This document shows positions 13,339 to 23,190 of a DNA stretch of 64,000 bases, in pieces (positions within the stretch are counted from its first letter, which is position 1; every line of letters starts with the position of its first letter). The DNA is from Celeribacter litoreus. GTDB taxonomy: Bacteria > Pseudomonadota > Alphaproteobacteria > Rhodobacterales > Rhodobacteraceae. Below the pieces are notes generated by a model. The model ran no database searches, was not told where the DNA came from, and saw nothing but the letters and a program-made list of their open reading frames with translations. A program made the position numbers and the translations under genes. The stretch lies in NCBI RefSeq assembly GCF_020165855.1, contig NZ_JAIUFY010000008.1, positions 310,001 through 374,000 of the forward strand, written 5' to 3'.

Positions 13339-14117
13339 TGAGCCAACAGGAACAGGCCCGCCTCCTCGACTTTCACCTTCACCTCATCACGGTCAAGGAC
13401 AATGACCTCACCCGGCGGGATCACCAGACCGCCGACGCCCGCCTTGATCACCGCGTCAATGGTGCCCAAACCAATCGTCGGCACGTCAATGCGCATGTCC
13501 TGCCCCGCCTTTGGGCTCTTGACGAAGACACCTTTTGCGCGGCGAAGACGCTCAGGCGTTTCCGCGACGAAGCGGAGCATCGCATCCGTGCCCTGAAGCG
13601 TCTCGATCCCGAGGATCATGCCGCCCGCGCATACCGCCCCTTGACCTACATCGAGGGGCGAGAGCGCTGTGAGGATTTTAGAAGCGCGCGCCGCGTCCTC
13701 GAGATCTTCCTTTGTGACCTTGCGGCCCCAATGCGTGCCCGGGGCGAGGACGAGACCCGGATGGATTTCGGTCGCACTGCGCACAAGGAATCCTTGGGAT
13801 TCGAAAAGCGCGATGACCTCACGCAAAATCCCGTCGTCGCCCTTCTTCATCGACAACGCGAGTTTGAGCGCGTGGCGGTCGAGGCGCATGGGGTTGATTT
13901 TCGGACGCGACACGGCACCAGCAAAGACAACGGCGCCCACATCGCGCGCCTTCATGTCTTTGAAGAGGCGGCCGAGCTTTTCGAACCGCGCCTTGAGATG
14001 CTCAACACCGGCCGGAACCGGCGCATCATCGAAAGTCACATAAAGCGGGTCCGGCAGGGCCTCGGCCATGAGCTGCGGGAGCGCGCCGCTCCCGGCTATG
14101 ATTGCAGTGCGCGTCAT
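13335..14117 (-). CDS. lpxI: UDP-2,3-diacylglucosamine pyrophosphatase LpxI
   Basis: The 260-residue DUF1009 protein hydrolyses UDP-2,3-diacylglucosamine to lipid X. It is the alphaproteobacterial replacement for the unrelated LpxH of E. coli. The family N-terminus (TAIIAGSGALPQLMAEA), GAVSRPKINPMRLDRHALKL, the VGQGAVCAGGMILGIETLQGTDAML core and the VDVPTIGLGTIDAVIKAG C-terminal half are all present. Position between lpxA and lpxB, overlapping both by four bases, fits the pathway order. Confidence 0.95.
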   Translation of the reverse strand: MTRTAIIAGSGALPQLMAEALPDPLYVTFDDAPVPAGVEHLKARFEKLGRLFKDMKARDVGAVVFAGAVSRPKINPMRLDRHALKLALSMKKGDDGILREVIALFESQGFLVRSATEIHPGLVLAPGTHWGRKVTKEDLEDAARASKILTALSPLDVGQGAVCAGGMILGIETLQGTDAMLRFVAETPERLRRAKGVFVKSPKAGQDMRIDVPTIGLGTIDAVIKAGVGGLVIPPGEVIVLDRDEVKVKVEEAGLFLLAQ

Positions 14118-14911
14118 TTCGGGGTCAGGAACCCGCGATCGCTGTCGCCCATGACGAACTCAATCATGCGAGCGACATAGGCACTATCGAAATCATCGGA
14201 GAGACGCTGTGCGCGGTCTTTAAACGACCCCTCACCCTGTTTGAGCATCTGGAACGCCGCGCGCAATTGGTTGATGTCGTCGCGATCAACGCCTTTGCGT
14301 TTGAGGCCCACGAGATTGAGACCGTCGAGCTCACCGCGCGGCCCCTGCACGAGCGCGTGAGGCAGCACATCTGCGGTCACCATCGAGAGCGCGCCAACAA
14401 TGGCGCCCTGCCCGATCCGCACCCATTGGTGGATGCCGGACAGACCGCCGATGATGACGTCGTCTTCGATGTGACAGTGGCCCGCCACAGCAACGGAGTT
14501 CACGAGGATCACACGATCCCCGATCTGTGCATCGTGTGCGACGTGACAGGAGGACATGAAGAGCCCGTCATCACCAATACGGGTGACGCCGCCACCGCCC
14601 TCTGTGCCGGTGTTCATGGTCACATATTCACGGATGCGGTTGCGCTTGCCGATCACGAGGCGGGTATCCTCGCCGCGGAACTTGAGGTCCTGCGGGATCT
14701 CCCCGATGGAGGCGAATTGATAGACAACCGTGCCCTCACCGATCTCGGTGCGACCGGTGACGACCACATGCGATTTCAGCGTGACGTTTTCCGCCAGTGT
14801 CACATTCGGCCCGACGAGGCAAAATGGCCCGATCTCGCAGCCGGCTCCGATCACGGCCCCGTCTTCGATCACGCTGGAGGCATGAATTTTTGCGCTCGGA
14901 TGAATGCTCAT
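14114..14911 (-). CDS. lpxA: UDP-N-acetylglucosamine O-acyltransferase
   Basis: The 265-residue left-handed beta-helix protein shows hexapeptide repeats through its first two-thirds (IEDGAVIGAG, IGPFCLVGPNV and so on). The catalytic histidine is H126 in SCHVAHDAQIGD, matching H125 of E. coli LpxA. It adds the first 3-hydroxyacyl chain from ACP to UDP-GlcNAc. The start at 14911 (MSIHPSAKIHASS) is the family start; the frame extends upstream without similarity. It is co-transcribed with fabZ, which lies 23 bases upstream. Confidence 0.97.
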   Translation of the reverse strand: MSIHPSAKIHASSVIEDGAVIGAGCEIGPFCLVGPNVTLAENVTLKSHVVVTGRTEIGEGTVVYQFASIGEIPQDLKFRGEDTRLVIGKRNRIREYVTMNTGTEGGGGVTRIGDDGLFMSSCHVAHDAQIGDRVILVNSVAVAGHCHIEDDVIIGGLSGIHQWVRIGQGAIVGALSMVTADVLPHALVQGPRGELDGLNLVGLKRKGVDRDDINQLRAAFQMLKQGEGSFKDRAQRLSDDFDSAYVARMIEFVMGDSDRGFLTPK

Positions 14912-14934
14912 GGCGAATGCTCCGCGTCGTCGTT

Positions 14935-15393
14935 TCAGTCTTTCGGCAGGTCCATCATGGCGGTGAACTCTGCTTGGCAAGCCAGTTCCCCATCGACCTC
15001 TGCACGGCCTTCGAATTTCCAGACCTTACCACCGCCACGCTTCACGGTGACATGCATTTTCAGTTGATCGCCCGGTACAACTTTGCGGCGGAACTTCACG
15101 CCATCAAGGGCCATGAAATAGACACCGAATTTCTTATCCGCGAGACCTTTATCCACGCCAACCATGACGGCGGCAGTTTGGGCCATCGCCTCAACAATGG
15201 TCACGCCCGGCATCACAGGTTCGCCCGGAAAGTGGCCCTGAAAATGCGGTTCGTTGAAGGTCACGTTCTTGATGCCGGTGCAGGTTTCGCCGCCCTGAAT
15301 ATCAACCACGCGATCTACGAGAAGAAACGGATAGCGGTGCGGCAGAATGCGCTGGATCAGGTCAATGTCGGCGGTGGTCGGTGTCTCGGTCAT
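14935..15393 (-). CDS. fabZ: 3-hydroxyacyl-ACP dehydratase FabZ
   Basis: The 152-residue hot-dog-fold dehydratase carries the catalytic histidine H54 and glutamate E68 in [19 protein letters not shown], and begins [20 protein letters not shown]. It provides unsaturated acyl-ACP for fatty-acid elongation and competes with LpxA for 3-hydroxyacyl-ACP, which explains its conserved place beside lpxA. A 193-base gap separates it from skp upstream, so an internal promoter is possible; no clear element was seen there. Confidence 0.97.
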   Translation of the reverse strand: MTETPTTADIDLIQRILPHRYPFLLVDRVVDIQGGETCTGIKNVTFNEPHFQGHFPGEPVMPGVTIVEAMAQTAAVMVGVDKGLADKKFGVYFMALDGVKFRRKVVPGDQLKMHVTVKRGGGKVWKFEGRAEVDGELACQAEFTAMMDLPKD

Positions 15394-15586
15394 CTCATGT
15401 CCCCTTTTATATTTTTATCGTTCGCCCCGAAGACGGGACAGCCGGCGTTTGAGGTTTCGATTTCCACCCGACCGGCGCAAGGATCACACATGCCTCCCCT
15501 CGGCCTGATGCGATGCCCGTCGTCTCTCCTACCAACCACTAGACTGTGTGACAAGCACTCCGCGCATCTAGCGCTCTGGTGAGGAG

Positions 15587-16195
15587 TTACGGAGAGGTCC
15601 CGGCGCGCTCACCACGTTCATTCAACGCGTTAATCACGGGCATGGTGATGTCCACGGCACTGCTCGCAAGATAGACCTGCTGCCGCTCGAAAATCATCGC
15701 GGCCCCACGCTCGCGCGCAATCTCTGTGAGCACGGAATTCATCGTTACTTCGATGTCCTGAATCCCGTCCTCATACTGCGTTTGAATGTCCTGTGCTTTG
15801 CGGTCCTGCTCGGCACGCACTTCGGTCACTTTCGTGTCGAAACTCGTGGCACGCGCCCGAAATGCTTCATCCGACAGGCTTTCGCGCAAAAGCGAGATTT
15901 CGCGCTCCTCAGCTTCGAGCTCAGCATAAATTCGTGCATTTTCTTCCAGAAGCGCCGCGCGGGACGCCTCAATCTCTGCCAGAAGTGATTTCGCGGCATC
16001 ACTCTCGCTCAAAACCCGATCACGGTCGAATACGTAAACTGGCCAGACGATATTGCTTCTTTCCGAAGCGCTTTCACTGGACTGCGGCGCAACATCAACC
16101 TCTTGTGCAAGAGCGGCACCCGGGAGCACAAGAATAGCAAAGACGAGTGCCGCAGTCAGGTGCAGCACTCCCAATAACGTTTTCGCTCTGCGCAT
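15587..16195 (-). CDS. OmpH/Skp-family periplasmic chaperone
   Basis: The 202-residue protein has a signal peptide (about residues 1-30, ending GAALA). A charged helical stretch with alternating Glu/Arg and Ala follows from about residue 75 to 145, the prongs of the Skp jellyfish shape. Then come VEVTMNSVLTEIARERGAAMIFE and the VYLASSAVDITMPVINALN C-terminus seen in OmpH proteins. Skp carries unfolded outer-membrane proteins to BamA. Its start overlaps the bamA stop, as expected for this operon. It is longer than E. coli Skp (161 residues) because of an N-terminal region before the helices. Confidence 0.88.
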   Translation of the reverse strand: MRRAKTLLGVLHLTAALVFAILVLPGAALAQEVDVAPQSSESASERSNIVWPVYVFDRDRVLSESDAAKSLLAEIEASRAALLEENARIYAELEAEEREISLLRESLSDEAFRARATSFDTKVTEVRAEQDRKAQDIQTQYEDGIQDIEVTMNSVLTEIARERGAAMIFERQQVYLASSAVDITMPVINALNERGERAGTSP

Positions 16196-18576
16196 CAGAA
16201 ACTCGTCGAGATCGTCAAATCAAACTTCTGCTCTTGGTCGTAAACTTCTTTGTCGAGCGCTTTGGTGAAGTTGAAACGCAGCGGACCAACCGGCGTCTCC
16301 CAGAAAAGCGTGGCACCGATCACGGACCGCCAGTTCTGATCCGCAGATCCGGCGATGATCCCAGTCGTGTCATCAAGCCCCCAGACAGACCCGTAGTCAA
16401 AGAAGACACCGCCATTGATGCCGTACTCTTCAGGCAAACCGAGCGGGAACTTGGCCTCGAGACGCGCAACCGCAAATTTGTTGCCGCCAAGTGCGATATC
16501 CGTCGCAGAATCACGCGGGCCAATGCCGCCCGGATCAAAACCCCGCATCATCGAAGTGTTGTTGAAGAAACGCTCGGTCACACGTGTTCCGTTGTCACCT
16601 TCGAGGAACCCGCCCTCGAGTGTTGCCGTCAGCGTCACCTCTTCGTTGAAGAGTTTGGTCTCACCGGTGATCTCTGCGGTCGTCAGAACATAGTCCGCAT
16701 CGCCGCCGAGAAGGCCCGCAAACTGCTGGCCGAATTTCAGGAGGTAGCCTGCGTTCGGGTTAAGACCCGTCCGACGGGTATCGTAGCTGTAGGAATAGCC
16801 GAGAGAATGCGTGGTCACTCGACCTTCATCAATGTCTGCCTGGATCTGGGTCGGATAGACATTGTCGTCCCCGCCGCCGAGCGCACCGTCAGGTCCATAG
16901 GTATAGTCCGTATCCGCAAGAACATCGGTCAGTTCCATGCGATAGCTGGCTGTCAGGGCGCCGTTTTTCGAAACAGGGAATGTGAGCCGCGGCGTCAGAT
17001 AAGCGCTCCGAGTATCATGGTAGGAGTAGCTCATCTGCGTGTTGCCGATCCCGACACCGATCCCAAAGCCAACATCGCGGCCGAGGAACGCCGGTTCGGC
17101 AAAATTGAACGAAAGGCTACCATCCTCAACATCTGTGGTCAGACGGAAAGACAGAGACTGGCCACGCCCGAGGAAATTCCGCTCGGAAAAGCTCGCCACA
17201 AGGTTTGCCCCTTCCGACACAGAATAGTTTCCGCCGAAGGTAAAGGACCCCGTTGGTTGCTCAACGACGTTCGCGTCGATCACAATACGGTCGCTTGCAG
17301 ATCCCTGACGCGTATTCACATCCACATCAGAGAAGAACCCGAGCGCACGAATACGATCCGCAGCCGCACGGATTTCGCGCGGATTGAACGGGTCGCCTTC
17401 AACGGTTTTGAATTTCTGACGGACCACACGATCAAGTGTCGTCTGGTTGCCCTCAATATCAATCCGCTCGACGAAGATGCGCGGGCCACGGGTGAGAACG
17501 AATTCGATGTCGAGCGTCAAGTCGCGGTCATTGCGGGTGACGCGTGGCTCAACGCGCAGGAAGTCGATGCCTTTTTGCTCAGCGAGAGCTTCCATCCGTT
17601 CAATCGTGTTGTCGACTGCAAGCGGAGAATATGTCTGACCTTCACGGATTTTGTTCACCGCGAGGAACTCTGCGTCGTCCGCATCTGCAATTTCAGATGA
17701 AACGGTGATCTCACCGAATTCATACTTCTGCCCTTCACGGACATTGAACGTCAGAAAATACGCGCCACGGTCGCGCGAAAACTCTGCGGCGACGTTCAGC
17801 ACCTGAAAATCGACATACCCCCGAGAGGTGTAAAAATCAGTCAGGACGCGTTTATCAAACTCGATGCGGTCCTCTGCGTAGGTGTCCTGACCGACGATGA
17901 AGCGGAACAAACCTGCCTGCTTCGTTTCCAGAACGCGGCGCAGACGCGAGTCGCTATAGGAACGGTTACCGACAAAGCTCAACCGTTCGACTTCGACGCC
18001 TTTGCCTTCGGTCACTTCGAAGACCACATCAACGCGGTTGTCCGGACGGCGAATGATTTTGGGCGTGACAGTTGCGATCAACTGCCCCTTCACCTCATAG
18101 GCCTCGGTGATGGCCGCAGCGTCTGCCTCAACGGTGGACGGGCTGTAAACGCGCCGGACTTTCGTCACGAGAAGCGGCGTGAGCGCCTCATCGGACACGC
18201 GGCGATTGCCCTCGATGGAAATCGCGGAAACTACCGGGAATTCAACGACCTTGATCGTGAGCGTGTTGCCACGCGGGATGAACTCGACCGTCTCGAAGAG
18301 ACCTGACCCAAGAACATTCTGGTATGCGTCATTCAAAGCGGCGGCTGAGACGGTCTCACCGCGCGTCAGGCCTGCATAGGACAGAACGGTGTCGGCGGAG
18401 ACTCGCTCTGTGCCCTCAATGACGACAGACGTGAAACGGTAATCCTGAGCATAGGCCGGGGCGGTAAACGCCGTATATGAAACCGAGGTGGTGGCGAAGG
18501 CGGCAAAGGACAAAACAAATGCGCGCGCCGTTTTTCGGGTGGTCGCACGCAGGGATCGCTGATCGAATGAGGACAT
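16195..18576 (-). CDS. bamA: Outer membrane protein assembly factor BamA
   Basis: The 793-residue protein has a signal peptide ending PAYAQ, five POTRA repeats (about 48-385; the first starts YRFTSVVIEGTERVSADTVL) and a C-terminal 16-strand barrel. The barrel includes the L6 'VRGF'-type motif, here MMRGFDPGGIGPRD, and ends in phenylalanine (TISTSF). It inserts beta-barrel proteins into the outer membrane. It follows rseP and a tiny membrane protein in the operon and overlaps skp by three bases. A gap of 227 bases upstream could contain an extra promoter. Confidence 0.98.
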   Translation of the reverse strand: MSSFDQRSLRATTRKTARAFVLSFAAFATTSVSYTAFTAPAYAQDYRFTSVVIEGTERVSADTVLSYAGLTRGETVSAAALNDAYQNVLGSGLFETVEFIPRGNTLTIKVVEFPVVSAISIEGNRRVSDEALTPLLVTKVRRVYSPSTVEADAAAITEAYEVKGQLIATVTPKIIRRPDNRVDVVFEVTEGKGVEVERLSFVGNRSYSDSRLRRVLETKQAGLFRFIVGQDTYAEDRIEFDKRVLTDFYTSRGYVDFQVLNVAAEFSRDRGAYFLTFNVREGQKYEFGEITVSSEIADADDAEFLAVNKIREGQTYSPLAVDNTIERMEALAEQKGIDFLRVEPRVTRNDRDLTLDIEFVLTRGPRIFVERIDIEGNQTTLDRVVRQKFKTVEGDPFNPREIRAAADRIRALGFFSDVDVNTRQGSASDRIVIDANVVEQPTGSFTFGGNYSVSEGANLVASFSERNFLGRGQSLSFRLTTDVEDGSLSFNFAEPAFLGRDVGFGIGVGIGNTQMSYSYHDTRSAYLTPRLTFPVSKNGALTASYRMELTDVLADTDYTYGPDGALGGGDDNVYPTQIQADIDEGRVTTHSLGYSYSYDTRRTGLNPNAGYLLKFGQQFAGLLGGDADYVLTTAEITGETKLFNEEVTLTATLEGGFLEGDNGTRVTERFFNNTSMMRGFDPGGIGPRDSATDIALGGNKFAVARLEAKFPLGLPEEYGINGGVFFDYGSVWGLDDTTGIIAGSADQNWRSVIGATLFWETPVGPLRFNFTKALDKEVYDQEQKFDLTISTSF

Positions 18577-18803
18577 GGCAGCCTTCTCGAGTTTCTCACA
18601 AGTTTATTGCTGAGTAACGGCTCTCTGGCCCCTTGTCAAAAACCATCGGCGCCGTGCTCGCGCGACATGGGAGCACAGCATAGGGGTGCATGCAACGCGC
18701 GTTAGCGCAACATGTGGAGATTTCAGGCATTTAGTCTGTGAAAGCGGCAAGATACGGCTCAACCGTCCGAATGCGAAAGGCACCTGTGCGCCTCAACCCG
18801 TCC

Positions 18804-18935
18804 TCAGAGGAAGAGCTGTCCGAAGAAGGATCCTGCCACCAGCGCCACACAGATCGTGAGCGCGTATAGAAGCCGGTCCCAGTTCAGATCGGCGAGTTGC
18901 GAAAGGCTGCGGTAGCCAGCGCGAATTGCAGTCAT
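18804..18935 (-). CDS. 43-residue membrane protein between rseP and bamA
   Basis: The frame encodes MTAIRAGYRSLSQLADLNWD followed by one hydrophobic span (RLLYALTICVALVAGSFFG) and QLFL. It has an excellent GAGGAGG ribosome site six to seven bases upstream, which is stronger than most genes here. I know of no named family. Position inside the rseP-bamA interval suggests expression with the envelope operon. The longer frame starting at 18986 has no ribosome site, so the short form is chosen. Confidence 0.65.
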   Translation of the reverse strand: MTAIRAGYRSLSQLADLNWDRLLYALTICVALVAGSFFGQLFL

Positions 18936-19143
18936 CGATGCCTCCTCGGGCTCGCCCGCGCGACACAAGTGCGCGGAATGGGTCAATCCTCACGGTTGAC
19001 TTCTGGTTAGAGCCCTATCGCGACAATATGGCAGGATTTGGACATATCCAGATATCCTGCGCATCCGAACACAAAACCGTGAGCGAGCGTGTCAGCCGCG
19101 CAACACCTCTAAGTTGCGCTCCCAGTCGCCAACCTCGCAGGGC

Positions 19144-20493
19144 TTATTTGCAGAAAAGATCCGATCCAAGGCCCATGATCATAAAAGTCAGAACAACAGC
19201 GAGCCCAATGGTCATCATGATGCCCACGGCCCGATCCGGAAGCGGTTTACCGCGCACCGCCTCAAAGGCATAGAACACGAGGTGCCCACCGTCGAGCACG
19301 GGAATCGGGAACAGGTTAATCAGGCCAATCGCAGTGGATAGCATTGCAATGGTCCAGACAAAGCTCGTCGCACCATCAGACGCGGACGAAGACACAACCT
19401 CTGCAATGCCGACGGGACCGGACAGGTTGCACGCAGAAATCGCGCCCGTAATCATGTGCCACAGACCGGACAAAGACATCGATATCACGCTCCATACGCC
19501 CGTTAGACCGGAAACAATCGCCTCACCCAAACCGACAGGCTCAGTCCCGACGGAAAAGACCAGTCCACCGTTGATCCCAATGAGCCAACGGGTCTCGAAA
19601 CCGCCCTCTTCCGACGGAAGGTCACGCCGGCGCGGTTCCAGCGTCGTCTCAAAGGTCTCGCCCCCCGCCTCTGTCTCACGCCAGATCGTGAGTGTCATCG
19701 CAGCGCCATCGTGGCTCCCGACATACTCCTGCAAATCCCAGAAGGTCGGAACCACTTCCCCATCCAGATGGGTAATCACATCTCCGCTCTCGAGTCCCGC
19801 ATCACGCGCTGCGGACTTGGGCGAGACACCGGCGGCAATGACCGGATACGGATAGGGACCATCGACAGTTACCTCCGCACCGTTACGCTCCACGGTGTAG
19901 GAAACCATCATCTTGCGCGTCAGATCTTCTTTGATGAAATCAATGAGTTCTGTGGGCTCCGGAATCTCCTGCCCGTCAATGGCAAGGATCACATCGCCGC
20001 TCTGGAGTTCATTCACGAAAGGAGTCGGCGTGATCTCTTCGACGATCACAGTGTCTCCGACACGGCCGGCAAAGAGCATAAATGCTGCAAAGATCAGGAA
20101 CGAAAAGATGAAGTTGAAGATGGGACCAGCGGCCACAGTCGCCGTACGCGCCCAAAGCGGGGCGCCGGGCATGGTGTGGCGGGCTTCTTCTTCGCTCAGA
20201 CCCTCGACCGCGTGGGCGTCCGGCGCAGAAGCCGCGTTTGCGTCCCCCGCAAATTTCACATAGCCGCCCAGAGGCAGTGCCGCGATTTGCCAGACAGTGC
20301 CGCGTTTATCCGTGCGTTGCCAAAGCGGTTTGCCAAAACCGATGGAGAACACCTCGGCTCTGATCCCGGACCAGCGACCAACGATGTAGTGGCCGTATTC
20401 ATGAACCGTCACGATGATCGACAGGGCAATGATAAACGACACAAGCGTATAGGCCGTGCCCCCCACTCCGCTCACAAGCGTGCTCAGATCCAT
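19144..20493 (-). CDS. rseP: Site-2 membrane protease RseP
   Basis: The 449-residue zinc protease has the active-site HEYGH at residues 31-35 in the first transmembrane helix. It then has GFGKPLW and PLGGYVKFAGD, two PDZ domains (one at LQSGDVILAIDGQEI, the second at AGLESGDVITHLDGE), and the C-terminal NLFPIPVLDGGHL that supplies the third zinc ligand. Family members cleave anti-sigma factors within the membrane. It is translated 15 bases after dxr. Confidence 0.97.
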   Translation of the reverse strand: MDLSTLVSGVGGTAYTLVSFIIALSIIVTVHEYGHYIVGRWSGIRAEVFSIGFGKPLWQRTDKRGTVWQIAALPLGGYVKFAGDANAASAPDAHAVEGLSEEEARHTMPGAPLWARTATVAAGPIFNFIFSFLIFAAFMLFAGRVGDTVIVEEITPTPFVNELQSGDVILAIDGQEIPEPTELIDFIKEDLTRKMMVSYTVERNGAEVTVDGPYPYPVIAAGVSPKSAARDAGLESGDVITHLDGEVVPTFWDLQEYVGSHDGAAMTLTIWRETEAGGETFETTLEPRRRDLPSEEGGFETRWLIGINGGLVFSVGTEPVGLGEAIVSGLTGVWSVISMSLSGLWHMITGAISACNLSGPVGIAEVVSSSASDGATSFVWTIAMLSTAIGLINLFPIPVLDGGHLVFYAFEAVRGKPLPDRAVGIMMTIGLAVVLTFMIMGLGSDLFCK

Positions 20494-20508
20494 GAAATCA
20501 AACCTCTT

Positions 20509-21672
20509 TTAATTCGAGTGACCCGCGAAAACACGGTCCCGAGCCTCTTTATCCGCTTCGAGCACCATATCCAAGGTCATGGACCGACCCGCGAGGCTCA
20601 CAGAGTCTGACATTTCGGTCAGAACACGCTCGACGTGGCGGGCCATATCGAGAAATCCGATCTTGTTCGCGATGAAGAGATCGAGTGCCGCCTCTTTCGC
20701 GGCGTTGAACACCGCGCCAGAAAGGCCGCCCGTGGCCATAACTTCCTGCGCGAGACGCAGTGCAGGGAAACGGACTTGGTCCGGCGCCTCAAACCGAAGC
20801 GTGCCGACTTTTGCGAGATCGAGGCGCGCAACCGGCAGGTCGCGACGTTCGGGCCAGTGCAGCGCATAGCCGATGGCGTGACGCATATCGGGGGCACCGA
20901 GGTGGGCCATGAGGGCACCATCTTTGAAGCCCACGAGCGCATGAACGTAAGACCCGGGGTGGACGAGCACCTCGATCTGATCCGGCGTGAACCCGAAGTA
21001 TTCTTTTGTTTCAATTAGTTCTAGCGCCTTATTGAACATGGAAGCGCTGTCAATCGTGATGCGCTGCCCCATATCCCAACTTGGATGCTGGCTCGCTTGC
21101 TCGAGCGTCGCGCCTTCGAGTTGCTCAAGAGACCAATCGCGGAACGGACCGCCGGAGGCGGTGATGATTACGCGCTCGACCTCGGATTTGTCCTCACCGA
21201 CGAGGCCTTGGAACACGGCAGAGTGCTCGGAATCGACCGGAAGGATACGTGCCCCATGGCTCTGCGCAGACCCGAGCAAAAGTGGGCCGGCAGTCACGAG
21301 GCTCTCTTTGTTGGCGAGTGCCAGCGTCGTGCCGTGGCGCAAAGCGTGGAGACCGGGGGCAAGCCCCGCCGCGCCGACGATGGCGGACATGATCCAATCT
21401 GCTTCGCGGTCTGCAGCCTCCAAAAGCGCGTGCGGGCCAGCCGCCGCGTGGACACCACTGCCCGCGAGTGCCGCTCTAAGATCAGAAAGGCGGTTCTCGT
21501 AGGCCGTCACAGCCACGTCCGCGCCGAACTCGATCGCGTCCTTCGCAAGCTGATCAATGTTCCCGCCGCCCGTCAGCGCAACGATGTCATAGGATTCTTT
21601 GTCCCGCCGGATGAGGTCCAGTGTGGATTGGCCGATGGAGCCCGTCGCCCCGAAGATGGAAATACGTCGCAT
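20509..21672 (-). CDS. dxr: 1-deoxy-D-xylulose 5-phosphate reductoisomerase
   Basis: The 387-residue enzyme makes 2-C-methyl-D-erythritol 4-phosphate in the non-mevalonate isoprenoid pathway. The NADPH-binding GATGSIGQSTLDLI is at the N-terminus. ALANKESLVTAG, PVDSEHSAVFQ (metal ligands), ITASGGPFRDW and MGQRITIDSASMFNKALELIE are all present. It supplies precursors for undecaprenyl phosphate made by UppS, encoded two genes upstream. Confidence 0.98.
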   Translation of the reverse strand: MRRISIFGATGSIGQSTLDLIRRDKESYDIVALTGGGNIDQLAKDAIEFGADVAVTAYENRLSDLRAALAGSGVHAAAGPHALLEAADREADWIMSAIVGAAGLAPGLHALRHGTTLALANKESLVTAGPLLLGSAQSHGARILPVDSEHSAVFQGLVGEDKSEVERVIITASGGPFRDWSLEQLEGATLEQASQHPSWDMGQRITIDSASMFNKALELIETKEYFGFTPDQIEVLVHPGSYVHALVGFKDGALMAHLGAPDMRHAIGYALHWPERRDLPVARLDLAKVGTLRFEAPDQVRFPALRLAQEVMATGGLSGAVFNAAKEAALDLFIANKIGFLDMARHVERVLTEMSDSVSLAGRSMTLDMVLEADKEARDRVFAGHSN

Positions 21673-21679
21673 AGCCGCC

Positions 21680-22390
21680 TTAGCCGAAACTTATTGCGAG
21701 AAAGAAATAGAGTGCCCCGATGGCCAGAAGCGCGTCGAACCGGTCGAGAACGCCGCCGTGTCCGGGGATGATGTGAGAGCTGTCCTTGACCCCCATTCGA
21801 CGCTTGAGCGCACTTTCAAGCATGTCGCCCATCTGAGAGGCGAAGGCCAACAGCACGGAGCCGATCACGAAGGGAAGGAAAGGCAAGAAATCTTCGGGCA
21901 TCCACTGGTGGCACAGCGCCGCGAGCGCGCCCACGCCAACCCAGCCACCGACAATGCCTGCCCATGTTTTTTTGGGCGAAACCTTCGGCCAGAACTTGGG
22001 GCCGCCGATCGCTTTGCCGACGAGGTATCCGAGACTGTCAGAGGTGATCACGAGTGCGATGGCATAGAGCAGCACCGCACGCCCACCGTGATAGGACAGT
22101 TCGAGCAACCCGAGCGCCCCGAAGATCACAATCATCGTATAGAGCAACAGCCAGAGCCAGTCTTTGACCGTCATCCCAAAGGCTCTGAGCTTGAGCCGGA
22201 GCATATTCGACAGTTCCCAAAGGCCAATCAGCGCAGCGAGTAGAACGAGACCTCGAAACGCCGCGTGTCCCTGAAGAATAGCCCCCAGTCCGAGCGCGAT
22301 CATCACAATCGCGGACAGGATACGGGGCATCAGGTCGCGCCATTTGCTCCGCTTCTGCGCAATCTCGACTTCTGGGAGCCGCGAGGTCAC
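21680..22390 (-). CDS. cdsA: Phosphatidate cytidylyltransferase
   Basis: The 236-residue polytopic membrane enzyme makes CDP-diacylglycerol. The C-terminal CTP_transf_1 signature is clear: SDSLGYLVGKAIGGPKFWPKVSPKKTWAG in the middle, and later KRRMGVKDSSHIIPGHGGVLDRFDAL. A GTG at 22390 that overlaps the uppS stop (GTGA) is the preferred start, giving VTSRLPEVEIAQKRSKW; an ATG further in (MPRILSAIV) is also possible. It is coupled to uppS upstream, with dxr eight bases downstream. Confidence 0.94.
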   Translation of the reverse strand: MTSRLPEVEIAQKRSKWRDLMPRILSAIVMIALGLGAILQGHAAFRGLVLLAALIGLWELSNMLRLKLRAFGMTVKDWLWLLLYTMIVIFGALGLLELSYHGGRAVLLYAIALVITSDSLGYLVGKAIGGPKFWPKVSPKKTWAGIVGGWVGVGALAALCHQWMPEDFLPFLPFVIGSVLLAFASQMGDMLESALKRRMGVKDSSHIIPGHGGVLDRFDALLAIGALYFFLAISFG

Positions 22391-23127
22391 GCCTTTACTC
22401 CACCGAAACGCCGTTCGCGCCCTGCGAAACGGCTCACACAAGACCGGAACACGTCGGACGTGAAATCGGGCCAGAGCGTATCAATGAATTCGTATTCCGA
22501 ATAGGCGGACTGCCACAGCAGGAAGTTTGAAATCCGCGCCTCACCGGACGTCCGGATCACAAGATCAGGATCCGGCAGAACGCGTGTATCGAGATATCCC
22601 GTCAGGGTCGTTTCATCGACGGACGTCGGATCAAGCTTGCCGGAGGCCACATCACAGGCCATTTCCTTGACCGCTCGGGCCACTTCGTCACGGCCACCGT
22701 AGTTGATCGCAATCGTCAGGTGCACCTTTTCATTGTGCTCCGTCCTCCGCTCGAGATCATCCATCATCGCCTGGAGTTTGCCATCGAGGCGCACGCGGTC
22801 CCCGATGAAACGGACGCGCACGCCTTCTTTCACGAGGCCCTTCATCTCCGCGCTGATGTAGCGCCGGAACAAAGACATGAGGCCGGAGACCTCGGATTGT
22901 GTGCGCTTCCAGTTCTCGGTCGAGAAAGCGAAAATCGTGAGGTATTTCACTCCGACATCCGGACAGGCACGGACGATTTCCTTGACACGTTTCGCACCGG
23001 CATGATGCCCGAAAAGACGCGGCTTACCCTGCGCCTGCGCCCATCGACCGTTGCCATCCATAATGATGGCAACGTGTTTCGGGCAATTCGGAATCGGAGC
23101 CTCAACTGTCGGATGCCGGTCGCTCAT
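22387..23127 (-). CDS. uppS: Isoprenyl transferase (undecaprenyl diphosphate synthase)
   Basis: The 246-residue cis-prenyltransferase carries the family start HVAIIMDGNGRWAQAQGKPR with the catalytic aspartate D24. It also has FAFSTENWKR, INYGGRDEVARAV and the DLVIRTSGEARISNFLLWQ block. It makes the C55 lipid carrier for peptidoglycan and O-antigen. The start at 23127 has AAAGGCC upstream; the open frame further 5' lacks similarity. Confidence 0.97.
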   Translation of the reverse strand: MSDRHPTVEAPIPNCPKHVAIIMDGNGRWAQAQGKPRLFGHHAGAKRVKEIVRACPDVGVKYLTIFAFSTENWKRTQSEVSGLMSLFRRYISAEMKGLVKEGVRVRFIGDRVRLDGKLQAMMDDLERRTEHNEKVHLTIAINYGGRDEVARAVKEMACDVASGKLDPTSVDETTLTGYLDTRVLPDPDLVIRTSGEARISNFLLWQSAYSEYEFIDTLWPDFTSDVFRSCVSRFAGRERRFGGVKA

Positions 23128-23190
23128 CTTTGGCCTTTTCGTCACTCTCATGATTGGCGACGGAAAAGAGTTTTCCGAGGCCGGTCTCAA

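Noticed and set aside
16147-17700. A 517-codon frame on the plus strand
   Set aside because: It is fully antisense to bamA, which has complete domain motifs.
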